Assembly (NCBI GenBank): GCA_905221605.1
Contig: CAJNDS010001112.1
Coordinates: forward strand, 1,367,472-1,431,471
DNA length: 64,000 nt
Reading direction: 5' to 3'
Source: Symbiodinium natans
Taxonomy: Eukaryota; Sar; Dinophyceae; Suessiales; Symbiodiniaceae
A program made the position numbers and the translations under genes. Under the pieces are notes generated by a model, which saw only the letters and a program-made list of their open reading frames with translations, did no database searches and was not told the DNA's origin. How positions within the stretch are numbered: the first letter of the stretch is position 1; each line of letters starts with the position of its first letter. Positions 20,441-31,557 of this stretch are shown here, piece by piece.

Positions 20441-20990
20441 TGCCTAGACTAAACCCTAAACCCTAAGCCCGAAATCGGCCATCTTGGATCTCGGACGACT
20501 CTTCCTTGAGTAGGAGGCTTTCGGACTGGAGTACTTGCGAAATGATTTCAACCCAATGTCCTCATATGCTTGTGGAACAATTCTATGGCCAGATTTGATA
20601 CCCCTGTGCTGGCTGTAAATGCCGAAAGCCTGAAATCCTGGCTTTTCCTGACACCCCTGGGCCACCCCCAAAACCCAAACCCGTCACTCTCGAGCTCAAC
20701 CCCAAACCCTAAACCCAAAAGCAGACAAACCCTCGACCCTATATAAACCCTAAACCCCAAACCCTAAGCACCGAAGCCCGAAATCCCTGAGCCCTTCTCA
20801 GCCGCCAACTGCCCTGGACTCGGTCCCTCCGCCCCCCCCGCTCCCCCCCCCCAAAAAAAGCAAAAGACATATATTCTTCCTTGGCCGTAGTCATTAGAAT
20901 GCGGTTTTGGGGGGTTCTTACAGTACACTTGTAGAGGGGGCAGAAGGCAATGCTATTCGTAAGGATTCCGACCCCCTATATTAGGGCCCT
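20441..20990. other. No supported gene; reverse family K element at the right
   Basis: Short telomere-type units at 20450 and 20700-20765. Positions 20884-20990 carry the reverse complement of family K (GGTTTTGGGG at the left, ATTCCGACCCCCTATATTAG at the right). Confidence 0.55.
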
Positions 20991-21144
20991 GGGAAGATGA
21001 CGTCTTTGCTCTTATGTGGGTTTAGGGTTTAGGGTTGAGAAGGTCTGACTCGGACTCTAAGAAAGAACTGGAATTTTCGTAGCCCGTCGGCGCAGCGTAG
21101 GGAGAAACAGCTTAGTAAGTTAAGGAGCTCTTTTCAAGAGCCAA

Positions 21145-21226
21145 CCCTAAACCCTAAACCCTAAACCCTAAACCCTAAACCCTAAACCCTAAACCCTAAA
21201 CCCTAAACCCTAAACCCTAAACCCTA
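21145..21226. repeat. CCCTAAA array
   Basis: Eleven uniform units. AAGAGCCAACC before it resembles AAGGGCCAACC after it, a weak flanking duplication. Confidence 0.9.
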
Positions 21227-21339
21227 GTTAAGGGCCAACCTGGGGTGAAGGAGACGATGATCACCCGGAGGCGGAGCCCAGCATGGGAGGCCACTGGGAG
21301 CTGCGACTTGGCGCAGGGGGTGGTTAGGAAATTTGGGCT

Positions 21340-21530
21340 TAGGAATTAGGGTCTTGGGAGCCCAGTGGTACCCTTTACCTTTTTTTCTTTTTTAAAATAG
21401 ATTTGAAATCAGGGTTTAGGAATTAGGGTCTTGGGAGCCCAGTGGCACCCTTTACCCCTTTTTTTTAAATTGTTTATGGTTTCCCTTCTAAAGTAACCAA
21501 CCCCAAAGAAGGGTGCCCTTATTATGATAT
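21340..21530 (+). mobile_element. Family F element, partly duplicated
   Basis: GGGAGCCCAGTGGTACCCTT (21358) is repeated at about 21434 with its flank (TAGGAATTAGGGTCTTGG). AAGAAGGGTGCCCTTATTAT lies at the right. Related to the in-frame introns at 32434, 32636 and 32927. Confidence 0.6.
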
Positions 21531-22960
21531 GGTTGCTGGGCTACTAAGGGGTTTAGATTTAGGCAGTAAGCCTCGGCCCTATTCTGCAAACTCTGCCAGC
21601 CCCAAACCCCAAAACTACCCCAAGTGTATGGCCCTGTATGATAGTAGGCACCGCCCATGTCCAAAAAGGGGGCCCGTATCCCTAAACCCTAAACTCCCAC
21701 CAGCCCAAACAAGGGACCCGCCCCCTTTCTGTAGGGGCTCCAGCCTCAAAAACCCCAAGCCCGAAACCCTAAGCCCGAAAGCCTAAACCCCAAACCCTAA
21801 ACCTTAAGCCCGAAAGCCTAAACCCTAAACCCTAAACCCCAAACCCTAAACCCTAAACCCGAAAGCCTAAGCCCCCCAAAAAAGTTTTGGCCTGAGGAAG
21901 TGGGCCACGCTCGAGGTCTGGATCCTTGGCTGGAGGCCAGATCAGAGGGCTTAGGTTTTTTGGGTTTAGGGTCTAGGGTTTGGGGTTGAGCGTTTAGGGT
22001 TTAGGGTTTAGGGTTTGGGGCTTAGGGTGTTGCCTGGATGCAACAGGGTGTTTTGGGTTTCAGGGTTCTGGGGTTTAGGGTTTCCTAGTCGGGGCTTTCG
22101 GGCTTCGTTTGGGGTTACTTAGCTCGGACGCAAAAATGGCTCGGAGTTGGGACTACCAAGATGTCGTTTAGACACTAGACACGGGGGGTGCCTGCTGGGA
22201 CTCGTGGTGGGTAGTGAGGCTGCGATAAGGGGTCGTTAACGCGCCGCCGGTATCGGTTAGGGGGCACCAAGCCCTGTCGTAAACGCGGAAATCGTGTGCG
22301 AGCTCCGTTTGGGGCTCATAAGTGCTTCGTGCCACTCTTGCATGCGAGCTACAAGATCCTAAAACAAAAGAGGCAGCACTACGCAGCTTGCCCCGCCCTA
22401 AACCCTAAACCCTAAACCCTAAACCCTAAACCCTAAACCCTAAACCCTAAACCCTAAACCCTAAACGCCGATCCCCGAAGATTCAGCTTCAAAGGCAGCA
22501 GGCAACTAGAGCCCTTAGCGGCACCAGCCCACCATGAGCTTCAGATTTTGCCACCCGGAGCCCGACCTTAGCGGTTAATTAGGGGTTTTTAAGGGAGCTA
22601 CTTGGGTTTATGGGGACTGTATAAGGTACATATAGAGGCTTTATAGGGGAAGAAGTTGAAGGGGCTCCCTCCTTATACCCCTGAACCTGCAGTATTCAAG
22701 CCCTCATCCCGAACGCGCGCCCTGAAAAGGCCCTCAAGCCTCAAAACCCTATAAACCTTCGGGGGATGTTATACTAACAGCTCCTTAATCGGGATGCGAG
22801 TAGGGGGTACTAGAATCCCTATTAAGGACTGTTCGGAAAAGGGAGAACACCCCAACCTAAACCCAAAAACCGCACGGCTCAGCTTCACGCGTGCCCCTAA
22901 ACCCTAAACCCTAAACCCTAAACCCTAAACCCTAAACCCTAAACCCTAAACCCTATAAAC
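21531..22960. other. No confident gene; degenerate telomere tracts and a family L element
   Basis: Telomere-type tracts at 21740-21870, 21960-22090, 22398-22467 and 22897-22955. Family L at 22755-22850: GGATGTTATACTAACAGCTC to ACTGTTCGGAAAAGGGAGAA. Unique sequence at 22100-22390 shows no supportable frame. Confidence 0.6.
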
Positions 22961-22964
22961 GAGA

Positions 22965-23042
22965 GGTCCAGCACCTCCCGGCCTGTCCTTCTGCACAGCA
23001 AGCTGCACGAGATGTGTCTCGAGGCGGACGTCCGCAACCAGG
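22965..23042 (+). CDS. Exon, unknown protein
   Basis: Frame ERSSTSRPVLLHSKLHEMCL, then EADVRNQDPAG, before a family K element at 23055. Confidence 0.5.
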
Positions 23043-23054
23043 ACCCCGCGGGCA

Positions 23055-23290
23055 ATATAGGGGCCCTTGAATAATTAGAAAAGGGTTTAGGGTTTAGGGT
23101 TTAGGGTTGACGGTTGAGGGTTTGAGGGTTTACGGTTTAGGGTGTAGGGTTGAGGGTTGAGGGTTTGAGGGTTGAGGGTTGAGGGCTGAATAATTAGAAT
23201 GGGGTTTTGGGGGTTATTATGGTGTAGTGATAAAGGGTCCATAAGGGAATACTATTTGCACTTATTCCGACCCCCCTTATTATCTGCAAA
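23055..23290 (-). mobile_element. Reverse family K element carrying a telomere tract
   Basis: Reverse-complement K core at 23187-23290 (TAGAATGGGGTTTTGGGGG, TTATTCCGACCCCCCTTA). The motif TGAATAATTAGAA occurs perfectly at 23068-23080 and 23187-23199, with degenerate TTTAGGG units between. The tract therefore split the element and duplicated 13 bp. Confidence 0.8.
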
Positions 23291-23605
23291 GACCTGGTCT
23301 TGCTTCACGTTGCTATCGATAGGGTTGTACGAGTTCCAAGGTCATCGCCAGGTGAGCGCCTCGTGACCCTACTTGCAACCCCAGTTCTACCTACCCCCAA
23401 TCCCTAAACCCTAAACCCATAGCCCATGAACCCTAACCCTAAACCATGAACCTCCAAGTAGGGTCTAGAAGGCTTCGGGTTGAGGGTTCCGCAGTTGGGT
23501 GCATGCAGATGCCTGTGCCGAGCATGGTGGTATATGCATAGGGTTCAAAAGGGTTTAACAGGGTTTATAGGGTTTAGCAGGGTCTATGAGTCTATAGGGT
23601 TTATA

Positions 23606-23717
23606 CCCAGATCTTCCAAAACCCCTTCATCAAGGAATACACCCTAAATTACAATGAGGATCCTTAGAAAAAATTAGGGTATATTCCTTAATTAAGGGTT
23701 TTTGGAAGATTTGGGTA
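23606..23717 (+). mobile_element. Family J element with long inverted ends
   Basis: TACCCAGATCTTCCAAAACC at the left and its near reverse complement (TTTTTGGAAGATTTGGGTA) at the right. TTAATTAAGG and GGATCC cores as in other J copies. Confidence 0.8.
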
Positions 23718-23828
23718 GGGTCTAGAGGGTTTAAGAGGGTTTACATGGCTTCAAAGGTTTTATAGGGGTTCAAAGGGTTTAAAGAGGGGTTTACAGGGCT
23801 TTAGGAGGCTCCAAAATCCTGAGTCCCC

Positions 23829-23947
23829 CCTAAACCCTAAACCCTAAACCCTAAACCCTAAACCCTAAACCCTAAACCCTAAACCCTAAACCCTAAACCC
23901 TAAACCCTAAACCCTAAACCCTAAACCCTAAACCCTAAACCCTAAAC
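23829..23947. repeat. CCCTAAA array
   Basis: About 17 almost perfect units. Confidence 0.95.
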
Positions 23948-23949
23948 CG

Positions 23950-24048
23950 CAAGCCCGAGAAGCCGCAGGAGGTGGCGGCAAGCGCCTCGCCCTCGTTGGG
24001 GCGGCTGACGCCCTTCGGGCTCATCTGCACGCTGACGCTGGGCCTCTG
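23950..24048 (+). CDS. Exon with a hydrophobic end
   Basis: Frame KPEKPQEVAASASPSLGRLT, then PFGLICTLTLGLW, possibly the start of a membrane helix. TTTAGGG repeats follow from about 24073. Confidence 0.5.
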
Positions 24049-24385
24049 GGGGTTAGGGGGACCAGACTTGGGTTAGGGTTTAGGGTTTAGGGTTTGGGGT
24101 TTGGGGTTTGGGGTTTAGGGTTTAGGGTTTAGGGTTCGGGTTTAGGGCTTAGGGTTTAGGGCTTAGGGGGATCGGTGGGGTGAAGAGTGGTTTCGGCGTT
24201 AAGAGGATCATGTTTAGGAATATTTTTCAGATGGTTTTAAGGGCCATCCTAGCGAAAAGCCCTGAACCCTATGCATGGGGATAGGATTAGGGGTACCCTT
24301 GGGGATTTAGACCCTCTGAAGAAGAAGGTCCCTAGGGTTCTAGGGTTCTAGCAGTACTTAGGGAACCAACCTTGATCCCCCAGAT

Positions 24386-24472
24386 TCCACCCAGGAGGGA
24401 GCTCGTGATCCAGTCTCCGCACTCGGCCCTCGACTGCCCTGCTGCTGGGGACATTCTGCATATTCTGCGGCC
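24386..24472 (+). CDS. Exon, unknown protein
   Basis: Frame PRRELVIQSPHSALDCPAAG, then DILHILRPV. Plausible composition with a CCCCCAG acceptor region upstream. Confidence 0.45.
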
Positions 24473-25815
24473 AGTGAGGAGGGGGTGTTTGGGGTCGGCT
24501 TAGTGAATAGGGTCCCAGGGTTGAGGGTTTAGGGTTTAGGGGGTTGGGGTTGAAGAAGAAGATGGCATTGGTTTGGGGTCTCGTCGTTTAAGGCTTACGG
24601 GCTCTGAATGATGACCGAGCGGGCTAAGCCGCTTGCGACCTTAGTGGATGCTTTCGGGGTCTTGCTGTGCACGGTGTCCGCTCAATTCCTCCAGCGAGCA
24701 GCAGCGGAGTCGTAAGTGTAGAAGTGGGAGTTGATCGAAAGACCTTTCCCCGAAGTTGCCCTCTGTTTCTGCCGCCCTTATAAGCCAAAAGGAACCCGAA
24801 CAAATTTCCCAAAAGGATCCTTAGCTTATATCGAATCCTAGTATGTACAGAAGGTTAACCCTCTTTTGGGCTAGGGCATTCAGCCCCTACGTATAGGGAC
24901 CATAAGGGAATACTATTAGTAACGATTACGACCCCTATATTACCCGCCCTTCAGGTCCACGGCGTATTCTAAACTCCTCGAACCCGGCCCGGGCGCCTAA
25001 CTTGACCGTGATAGAATAGGGTTGTTTTGAGGGATACTATAGACCCTAAACCCTGAACCCTACCCCTAAACCGCACGATACTAAAGCTTTGTAGAAACCA
25101 TCAGGGTAATACTATTCGTAATGATTCCGAGCCCTACCCAAAGAGCCCAATATCCCTCAATTAGGGAATATTCCTTAACTTATATAGGGATCCTGAATAT
25201 GATTTAAGGAATATTCCTTAATTAAGGGATATTGGGCTCTTTGGGTATGTTGGGTCCCGGAGGATGCTTCCTGCATGGCTGATCCCGAACTTCCGTTGGC
25301 TCGGCGTCTCGCGGAGCCTTTGCTGAAACGTGTTAAGCCGTAAGCCCTAAGCCCTAAACCTAAACCCTCAACCCTAAAGCCTAAACCTAGTGGCTTAAGT
25401 TGCGCACCCTAAAACCCTGCAGGCAGAAGTCCCAGGCCAGATTCACCCCAAACTCCGCCGCACTTTCCACCCCAAGATCAAAGATGCCTGTGACGGCCCC
25501 GAAACCCTAAACCCCTCTACACCCCAAACCCTAGGCCGTGAACCCTAAACCCTAGGCCCTAAGCCCCTGAACCCTAAACCCTAAACCCTAAACCCCAAAC
25601 CCCAAACCCTAAACCCTAAACCCTAAACCCTGCAACCCTAAACCCTAAACCCTAAACCGACCTCGCACCAGCCCTGCAACCCTGCAACCCTAAGCCCTAG
25701 AGCCCTAGAGCCCTAACTTCACAAGCCCCAGGATGGGCCAAAGCTTTGCCTTCATCCTCCAAGCCGGACCCAGCTCGCCCAAAGAGCTCCTTGGCGGGGC
25801 TCAGGCTTGCGGGTC
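24473..25815. other. Repeat-rich; family O, K and J elements, no confident gene
   Basis: Family O fragment at 24848-24892, K fragments at 24893-24950 and 25015-25133. A complete family J (25134-25250) has near-perfect inverted ends, ACCCAAAGAGCCCAATATCC and its complement. Degenerate CCCTAAA units fill 25330-25720. Confidence 0.65.
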
Positions 25816-25816
25816 T

Positions 25817-26145
25817 TATAGGGGTTTATAGGGTTTTCTAGGGTCTTATAGGGTTTTAGAGGGTTTTAGAGGGTTTTATAGGGCTTTACAGGGTTTTATA
25901 GGGTTTTATAGGGTTTTATAGGGTTTTATAGGGTTTTAGAGGGTCTTGTAGGGTTTTATAGGGTTTTATAGGGTTTTCTAGGGTTTTTTAGGGTTTATAG
26001 GGTTTATAGGGTTTTATAGGGTTTTATAGGGTTTATCATAGGGTTTTATAGGGTTTATAGGGTTTATAGGGTTTATAGGGTTTATAGGTTTTATAATGGG
26101 GTTTATAATAGGGTTTATAGTAGGGTTTATAAGGGTTTATAACAG
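25817..26145. repeat. TTTTATAGGG / TTTATAGGG array
   Basis: About 35 units of a longer, degenerate relative of TTTAGGG with an inserted TA and a variable T run. It is the only long array of this type in the window. Confidence 0.9.
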
Positions 26146-26435
26146 GGTTTCTAGGGTGTATGGGATTTTCTAGGGTTTGTAGGGTTTCTAGGGTTCACAG
26201 GTTTTTAGGGGTTTAATTAAAGGGTTCGTAGGGCTTACAGGGTTTTACAGGATTTACAGGCTTCAGGTTTTTTTTTGAGTTCAGGGGTTAGAGCCACAGC
26301 CTCGGCTTGCAGCGGGTTTGGCGTTGTTAGCTCAAGGTTCTCCTGTTCAAGAAGGTTTAGGGTTTAGGCAGCCCTGGCATGAAGCAGCTTCCAGGTTCAA
26401 AGGCGTTTTTGGGGTTTAGGGGTTAGGGTGAAGCC

Positions 26436-26560
26436 CTTTGGGATGTTTCCCCTTTCACCAGCAGTCCTCAATAGATAATTGTAGTAACACCCCTATTAAC
26501 AACCCCATATTCAGGACTGTTACTATAAGGGGGAAGATCCCAACTAAGCCCTTGGCACGC
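26436..26560 (+). mobile_element. Family L element
   Basis: GGGATGTTTCCCCTTTCACC to GGACTGTTACTATAAGGGGG plus AAGATCCC: inverted ends matching the copies at 29018 and 31118. Confidence 0.7.
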
Positions 26561-26573
26561 CAGGCTGCAAGTG

Positions 26574-26657
26574 GAGCTGTTTTTCCCCGACGCCCGCTTG
26601 CTGCTCTGGGAGCCCCTGGGCGTGGCGCTCCGCCGCTTCCTGCAGGCGGGCCGAATG
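26574..26657 (+). CDS. Exon, unknown protein
   Basis: Frame VELFFPDARLLLWEPLGVAL, then RRFLQAGRM. Strongly protein-like. A C14 run and a duplicated CTAGGTTCCTTC segment (26693 and 26763) follow. Confidence 0.6.
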
Positions 26658-27051
26658 TTAAAAACCATACCAATACCCCCCCCCCCCCCCCTAGGTTCCT
26701 TCAGAGTTATAAGGCTAGAAAGGGATTTAAGCCTAAGTAAGGCTATTTACCCCCCCCCCCCCTAGGTTCCTTCGTAGTTAAGGCAAGGGATGTAAGCCTA
26801 AGTGAGGTTATTTGGAGGGGAAACCCAGGCGGGCAGAAGTGAGCATACCTCATGGAGCCCCTCCAAACCCTCGCCCGAACCCTCAGCTCCCTGCCATCTC
26901 CTCTCAGTTCTCCAGGTGAAGGTTTCGGGTGTAAACCCTAAACCCGACACCCTAAACCCTAAACCCTAAACCCTAAACCCCGGGTGAAGATTTAGGGTGT
27001 AGGGGTTTAGGGGCTCAACAGCAGGCCTGACGCTTCGAGTGCCTGAGAGAG

Positions 27052-27055
<4 letters not shown>

Positions 27056-27098
<43 letters not shown>

Positions 27099-27107
27099 GA
27101 GAGAGGA
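27056..27107. repeat. (AG)n microsatellite
   Basis: About 24 AG dinucleotides preceded by TTCGAGTGCCTGAGAGA, the same lead-in as the tract at 6370. The flank was therefore copied along with the repeat. Confidence 0.9.
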
Positions 27108-27225
27108 GTTTAGGGGCTCAGGGTTTGCGATAGACTTTGTAACGTCCCCAACGCGCAACGTCCGTTCGAACTACATCGGCCCCTAAGCCCTAAGCCCTAA
27201 GCCCTAAACCCTAAACCCCGTTGCT

Positions 27226-27833
27226 GCAGGGTTTAGGGTTTAGGGTTTAGGGTTTAGGGTTTAGGGTTTAGAGGTAAGTTGAAAACAAGCACCAACTTTT
27301 TATATGTAAGCAAGGAGCCGACGGACGCCGTGGACAACGAGACCCGACGGGACCTGCCGCCACTTGGTCGGCACAGTTTGGGGGCTCCGACCTGAAAGAG
27401 CAGATTTGGGCTGTTTCGTTTTTAGGGTTTAGGGTTTAGGGTCGCTGCTGCCCTGATACCGGTCAACCTGCTTCGGTACCTGCCTTGGACAGAGCCACCT
27501 CCTTTCAGCCACACGCGAGATGCAACACACAGACACAAATGCACATACACAACCCTAAACCCTAAACCCTAAACCCTAAACCCTAAACCCTAAACCCTAA
27601 ACCCTAAACCCTAAACCCTAAACCCTAAACGCATGCGGAGGCATGTGCATATACATACGCACCCCATGCCTGCACCAAGCGCCCCAGAGGTTTATCGAAC
27701 GCAGGACACGGGATGGCACAGGGTTTAGGGTTTAGGGTTTGGGGTTTGGGGTTTAGGGTTTGGGGTTTGGGGTTTGGGGTTTGGGGTTTAGGGTTTAGGG
27801 TTTGGGGTTTGGGGTTTAGGGTTTAGGGTTTAG
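27226..27833. repeat. Telomere-type arrays, three tracts
   Basis: TTTAGGG 27226-27272, CCCTAAA 27553-27630 and mixed TTTAGGG/TTTGGGG 27721-27833. The first and second enclose a possible exon at 27309-27370 (KEPTDAVDNETRRDLPPLGR). Confidence 0.85.
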
Positions 27834-28241
27834 GCTTTCTTGGGGTTCCTATAGGGCTCTCTGGTGGCTTCGGAGATATTGGGAATGTCGGACTTCACTG
27901 GTAGTATGCCAAAGAGGGTAAGATCACGACGAAAGGCCCCAAGACTGACCCTGCTGGCAAACCCGACCCTCGCGAACGCCCCAATAGGTGTGGACCTTGA
28001 TGACCTTGCGCAGGGGAGAAGAGGGACTGCAAGACCATCGATCATCTATTCATGGCTTCTTCTCGGGGACATCAGAAACCGAAACACTGAAGGGCAAACC
28101 AGAAGACCGGATGCTTATATTCTGTTACAAGAATTCCGTATGTCGTTGGTGTTTTGCAGTTGTGTGGCGTACACAGACGTGAAAAGCGACGAAGAAAATG
28201 TATGAGTGTGTAGCCCTGCACCTGACACACCCTAAGCCCAA

Positions 28242-28335
28242 ACGGCTTCAGCCAGGACTATGGACGGAAGAACTGTGTCGAGTGGGCGTGTCGGCCCACT
28301 GGGAGCTGCTGTGCAGGCCCTTGTGGCGTTTCGGG
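28242..28335 (+). CDS. Exon, Cys-rich segment
   Basis: Frame FSQDYGRKNCVEWACRPTGS, then CCAGPCGVSGSG, with five cysteines in about 25 residues. Splice limits unknown. Confidence 0.4.
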
Positions 28336-28584
28336 GTCAGGGTTTAGGGGGCACAAGGGTGCAGTCTAATTAGACTGTAGGAAACCTGCTGAATATAGAG
28401 TGATTAGAAAGGAGCAGAACAGTTATACACAGTGCTGAACAAAAGGGTTAAGACTTGTAAGAGGACAGTTGAGTCATAAGTTCAGGCAGTCGGGGTGTCG
28501 AGTCGAACGCCGGCGATGTGGGTGACTAAGCCCTATGGCCCCTAACCCCCTGAAGCTGCGGAAGGGGCATTTCGATTTGTACCC

Positions 28585-28730
28585 GAAACCCGAAACCCGA
28601 AACCCTAAACCCTAAACCCTAAACCCTAAACCCTAAACCCTAAACCCTAAACCCTAAACCCTAAACCCTAAACCCTAAACCCTAAACCCTAAACCCTAAA
28701 CCCTAAACCCTAACCCTAAACCCTAAACCC
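28585..28730. repeat. CCCTAAA array
   Basis: About 20 units, uniform except for CCCGAAA at the left and one short unit at the right. Confidence 0.95.
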
Positions 28731-28859
28731 TAAGACTTCAAGGTGGAGGGTGTGATGTGCCCCGGAGGTCCGGACGAAGGCTCATGGCATCGTGTCTCCC
28801 CACCAGCTGGAGGTGGGGGGTGCAGGGGGGGGAGGGGGGACTCCAAACCTCGATGCACT

Positions 28860-29130
28860 ATAGGGGTCGGAATATTTACGAATAGTCTTCCCTTGTGCTC
28901 CCTTTATATTTACATATACTAACCCTCTAATTATTAAGGCTCCTAAATTAAACAAGCCAGACGCACTGAACCTTGATGGCCAGATGTTACATCTCTACTA
29001 TTGATGACTTTTGGAGCTAACTTGGTATGTTCCCCTTCTACTAGCAGTCCTTAATGGGGATAAGGGTGCCCCCTACTTGATAATCCCGATCAAGGACTGT
29101 TAGTATAAGGCTGAACGTCCCAAGAGCTAG
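28860..29130 (+). mobile_element. Family K element, then family L element
   Basis: K at 28860-28953 (ATAGGGGTCGGAATATTTAC to ATTATTAAGGCTCC). L at 29018-29130 (GGTATGTTCCCCTTCTACTA to GACTGTTAGTATAAGGC plus TGAACGTCCCAAG). Confidence 0.75.
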
Positions 29131-29240
29131 CCCAAGTCCCTTTACCAGTGCGCTTTGCATCACGTCGGGGTTCTGAGCCCAAGGCCTCCAGAACTGGCAG
29201 GGGCGCCGACTGTTTCAGGGTTCAGGGTTCCGGGTGGGTT

Positions 29241-30062
29241 TAGGGTTTAGGGTTTAGGGTTTAGGGTTTAGAAAAACCTTGAGCCGGGCAAGTGTAGGCC
29301 CTGGATCCTCCACCCTGAGCCCCCCCCCTCCTATGCAATGCCCCCACGAGGCGCAGTCGATGACGCTTGGCTGCGACTTTTGGTTTTCAGGGATACTCGT
29401 TGGGATATTCCTCCTTTGTCTGCAGTGGGGGGGTACTGGAAACCCATGGAGGATGGTATAAGGGGAGAACATCCCAAGATTTTTGGGATCCTGGGGATGT
29501 TCGGACGAGGAGGGATCTTAGGGGTGTTTTAGAGATCGTTTTAGGGACTTTGGGGATTGTAGGGTTTAGGCCCCACCTCCATGCAAGCCCGACACACAGC
29601 CGAAAGCACCTTCAAGGCCGAGAACAACGGCCTAAATACGATGAACGCACTGGAGCCCTCCTACCCGAAAGCCCCAGAAGGCCTATTAGGGTTTAGTGTT
29701 TAGGGTTAGGGTTTAGGGTTTAGGGTTTAGGGCTTAGGGCTTAGGGCTTAGGGTTTAGGGTTTAGGGTTTAGGGTTTAGGGTCTTTCCCAGTCCGTGCTC
29801 GGGTTTAGGGTTTAGGGTTTAGGGTTTAGGGTTTAGGGTTTAGGGTTTAGGGTTTAGGGAGCCCCGTGGCAATCGTGGGCAGGAGTAGAAACGCCCAGCG
29901 GGTGGCAACCAGCACCCCAACGCAAAGCCAGGCTGCAGGGTCGAGCCACGCAACCCTCAGCCTGAAAACCCTAAACCCTAAACCCTAAACCCTAAACCCT
30001 GAACCCTAAACCCTAAACCCCAAGCCCTAAACCCTAAACCCTAAACCCTAAACCCCAAACCC
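29241..30062. repeat. Cluster of telomere-type arrays
   Basis: TTTAGGG at 29241-29272, 29693-29785 and 29803-29858; CCCTAAA at 29966-30062. Between the first two, an open frame (29338-29532) contains no convincing protein. The short gap at 29870-29965 is unique non-coding sequence. Confidence 0.8.
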
Positions 30063-30083
30063 TGAAGCCATCTTGAAGCCCAG

Positions 30084-30165
30084 GAGGCGGCGAGCCCGAG
30101 CCCAGCGCCAGTTCGAGAGGCTGACGCAGCCGCGGGAGGACCTCGAGTTCCAGGCGAGACATTCT
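30084..30165 (+). CDS. Exon, basic and charged
   Basis: Frame PRRRRARAQRQFERLTQPRE, then DLEFQAR. It ends where GAGACATTCTTGTTCGA begins, the left copy of a duplication around the next TTTAGGG tract. Confidence 0.5.
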
Positions 30166-30278
30166 TGTTCGAGTTAGGGTTTAGGGTTTAGGGTTTAGGG
30201 TTTAGGGTTTAGGGTTTGGGGTTTGGGGTTTGGGGTTTGGGGTGTAGGGTTTAGGGTTTAGGAGACATCTTTGTTCGA
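30156..30278. repeat. TTTAGGG tract between a 17-bp duplication
   Basis: GAGACATTCTTGTTCGA (30156-30172) and GAGACATCTTTGTTCGA (30262-30278) enclose TTTAGGG/TTTGGGG units. A third copy lies at 30366 in the adjoining family F element. Confidence 0.8.
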
Positions 30279-30279
30279 T

Positions 30280-30600
30280 TTCCTTGGGCTTCCTCCTTCT
30301 TCTGCCAGGAGTAAGAAATATTTTTGCTTGGTAGCCCGGTGGTAGCCTTTACCCTTGTTTTGGGTGAGACATTTCTGTTCGATTTCCTTGGGCTTCCTCT
30401 AGGGGTTTAAGGTTATAGGGATCAGGGTTTTGCCCTATGATAATTGTTATTACTCTTATACTTATGATTGTTATATGTGCCAGGAGTAGGACAGACTTCT
30501 ACTTGGTAGCCCGGTGGTAGCCTTTACCTTTTTTTTGGTTGAAGGTTCCCAGACAGAGTAGGCAACCAAAGAAGGTGTCCTTATTATATTGCGGTTTCTC
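30280..30600 (+). mobile_element. Family F element, tandemly rearranged
   Basis: GGTAGCCCGGTGGTAGCCTT occurs twice (about 30330 and 30507), each after CAGGAGTA. The copies are separated by TTCCTTGGGCTTCCTC and an AT-rich insert. Confidence 0.6.
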
Positions 30601-31117
30601 GACTTCCCAGCTACCAGGAACAGCAAGACTTTTAAACTTCACCTCTTTCATGTAGTTGGTTTCTTGCGGCAGCAAGGAAAGGGGCTAAACGAGGCTTGCA
30701 GGGCTTGGGACGGCCAGGTAGGAAACACTTGTTCAGGGTTTGTAGTGTTTATTGGTAGGCGCTCCCTTGAAGAGACCATATGGGGTACCTACTTGCGGAA
30801 GCCCCATCCCTAAACCCTAAGCCCTACACCCTACACCCTAAACCCTAAACCCTAAACCCTAAACCCTAAACCCAAAACCCAGAGACTGTTTGTTTCGGTC
30901 TTGGGGTTCCAGTCGCGTGTAGGTCCTCGGCTCTACCACCTCAACCCCTCACAGCCTGGCTGGAGGTAGAAGCAGGGATATGGTTAGCTGACCTACTTGT
31001 TAGGGTTTAGGGTTTGGGGTTTAGGGTTAAGGGTTTAGGGTTTAGGGTTTAGGGTCGAACCTTTCTGTGACAGCCAGGCTGTCCTGCGGATGGGCGCGTT
31101 GCAGGCAGGATGCAAGT

Positions 31118-31398
31118 TTTAGGCTGGGATGTGCCCCCTTCTACTAACATCAAGGGATTCAGGCTCGCACCCCTGAGGTTGTACAACCAAAAAGGTTCCC
31201 TTTAATATGCTCCGAATATGGCCCTAATATTCTCTCAGGGATCCTCAAAAAGGGGCCCCGAAACCCAAGGGCACCACCTTAAGGGTCCAAGTCAGAACCC
31301 CAAGATAACAGCCCTTAACCGGGATTAGAATAGGGGGGTACTCGAATCCCCATTAAGGAGTGTCAGTATAAGGGGGAACATATTCGGGAACATCCCAA
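31118..31398 (+). mobile_element. Family L element interrupted by a family U element
   Basis: L ends at GGATGTGCCCCCTTCTACTA (31118) and GTATAAGGGGGAACATATTC (31368). Inside, 31150-31295 matches the U element at 58635 (AAAGGTTCCCTTTAATATGC, ACCTTAAGGGTCC), suggesting nested insertion. Confidence 0.65.
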
Positions 31399-31499
31399 GT
31401 TATTGGCTTTCGGGCATTGTTTTCTGTGGGTGTTGGGGGGCTGCACGGCTGTCGATCGCTTTCGTCCAGTCCCGAGCCTCAACCGTGAGATTCCAATGC

Positions 31500-31510
31500 T
31501 CAATCTTCAG
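31500..31510 (+). promoter_or_regulatory. Possible trans-splice acceptor
   Basis: CAATCTTCAG ends at 31510, 47 bp before the predicted start codon at 31558. Dinoflagellate mRNAs commonly receive a spliced leader at an AG upstream of the start. No other evidence. Confidence 0.3.
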
Positions 31511-31557
31511 CCGCGAAGTTGGATGACGATGGTCTGAGCCATTGCGCCTGTGGCGCC

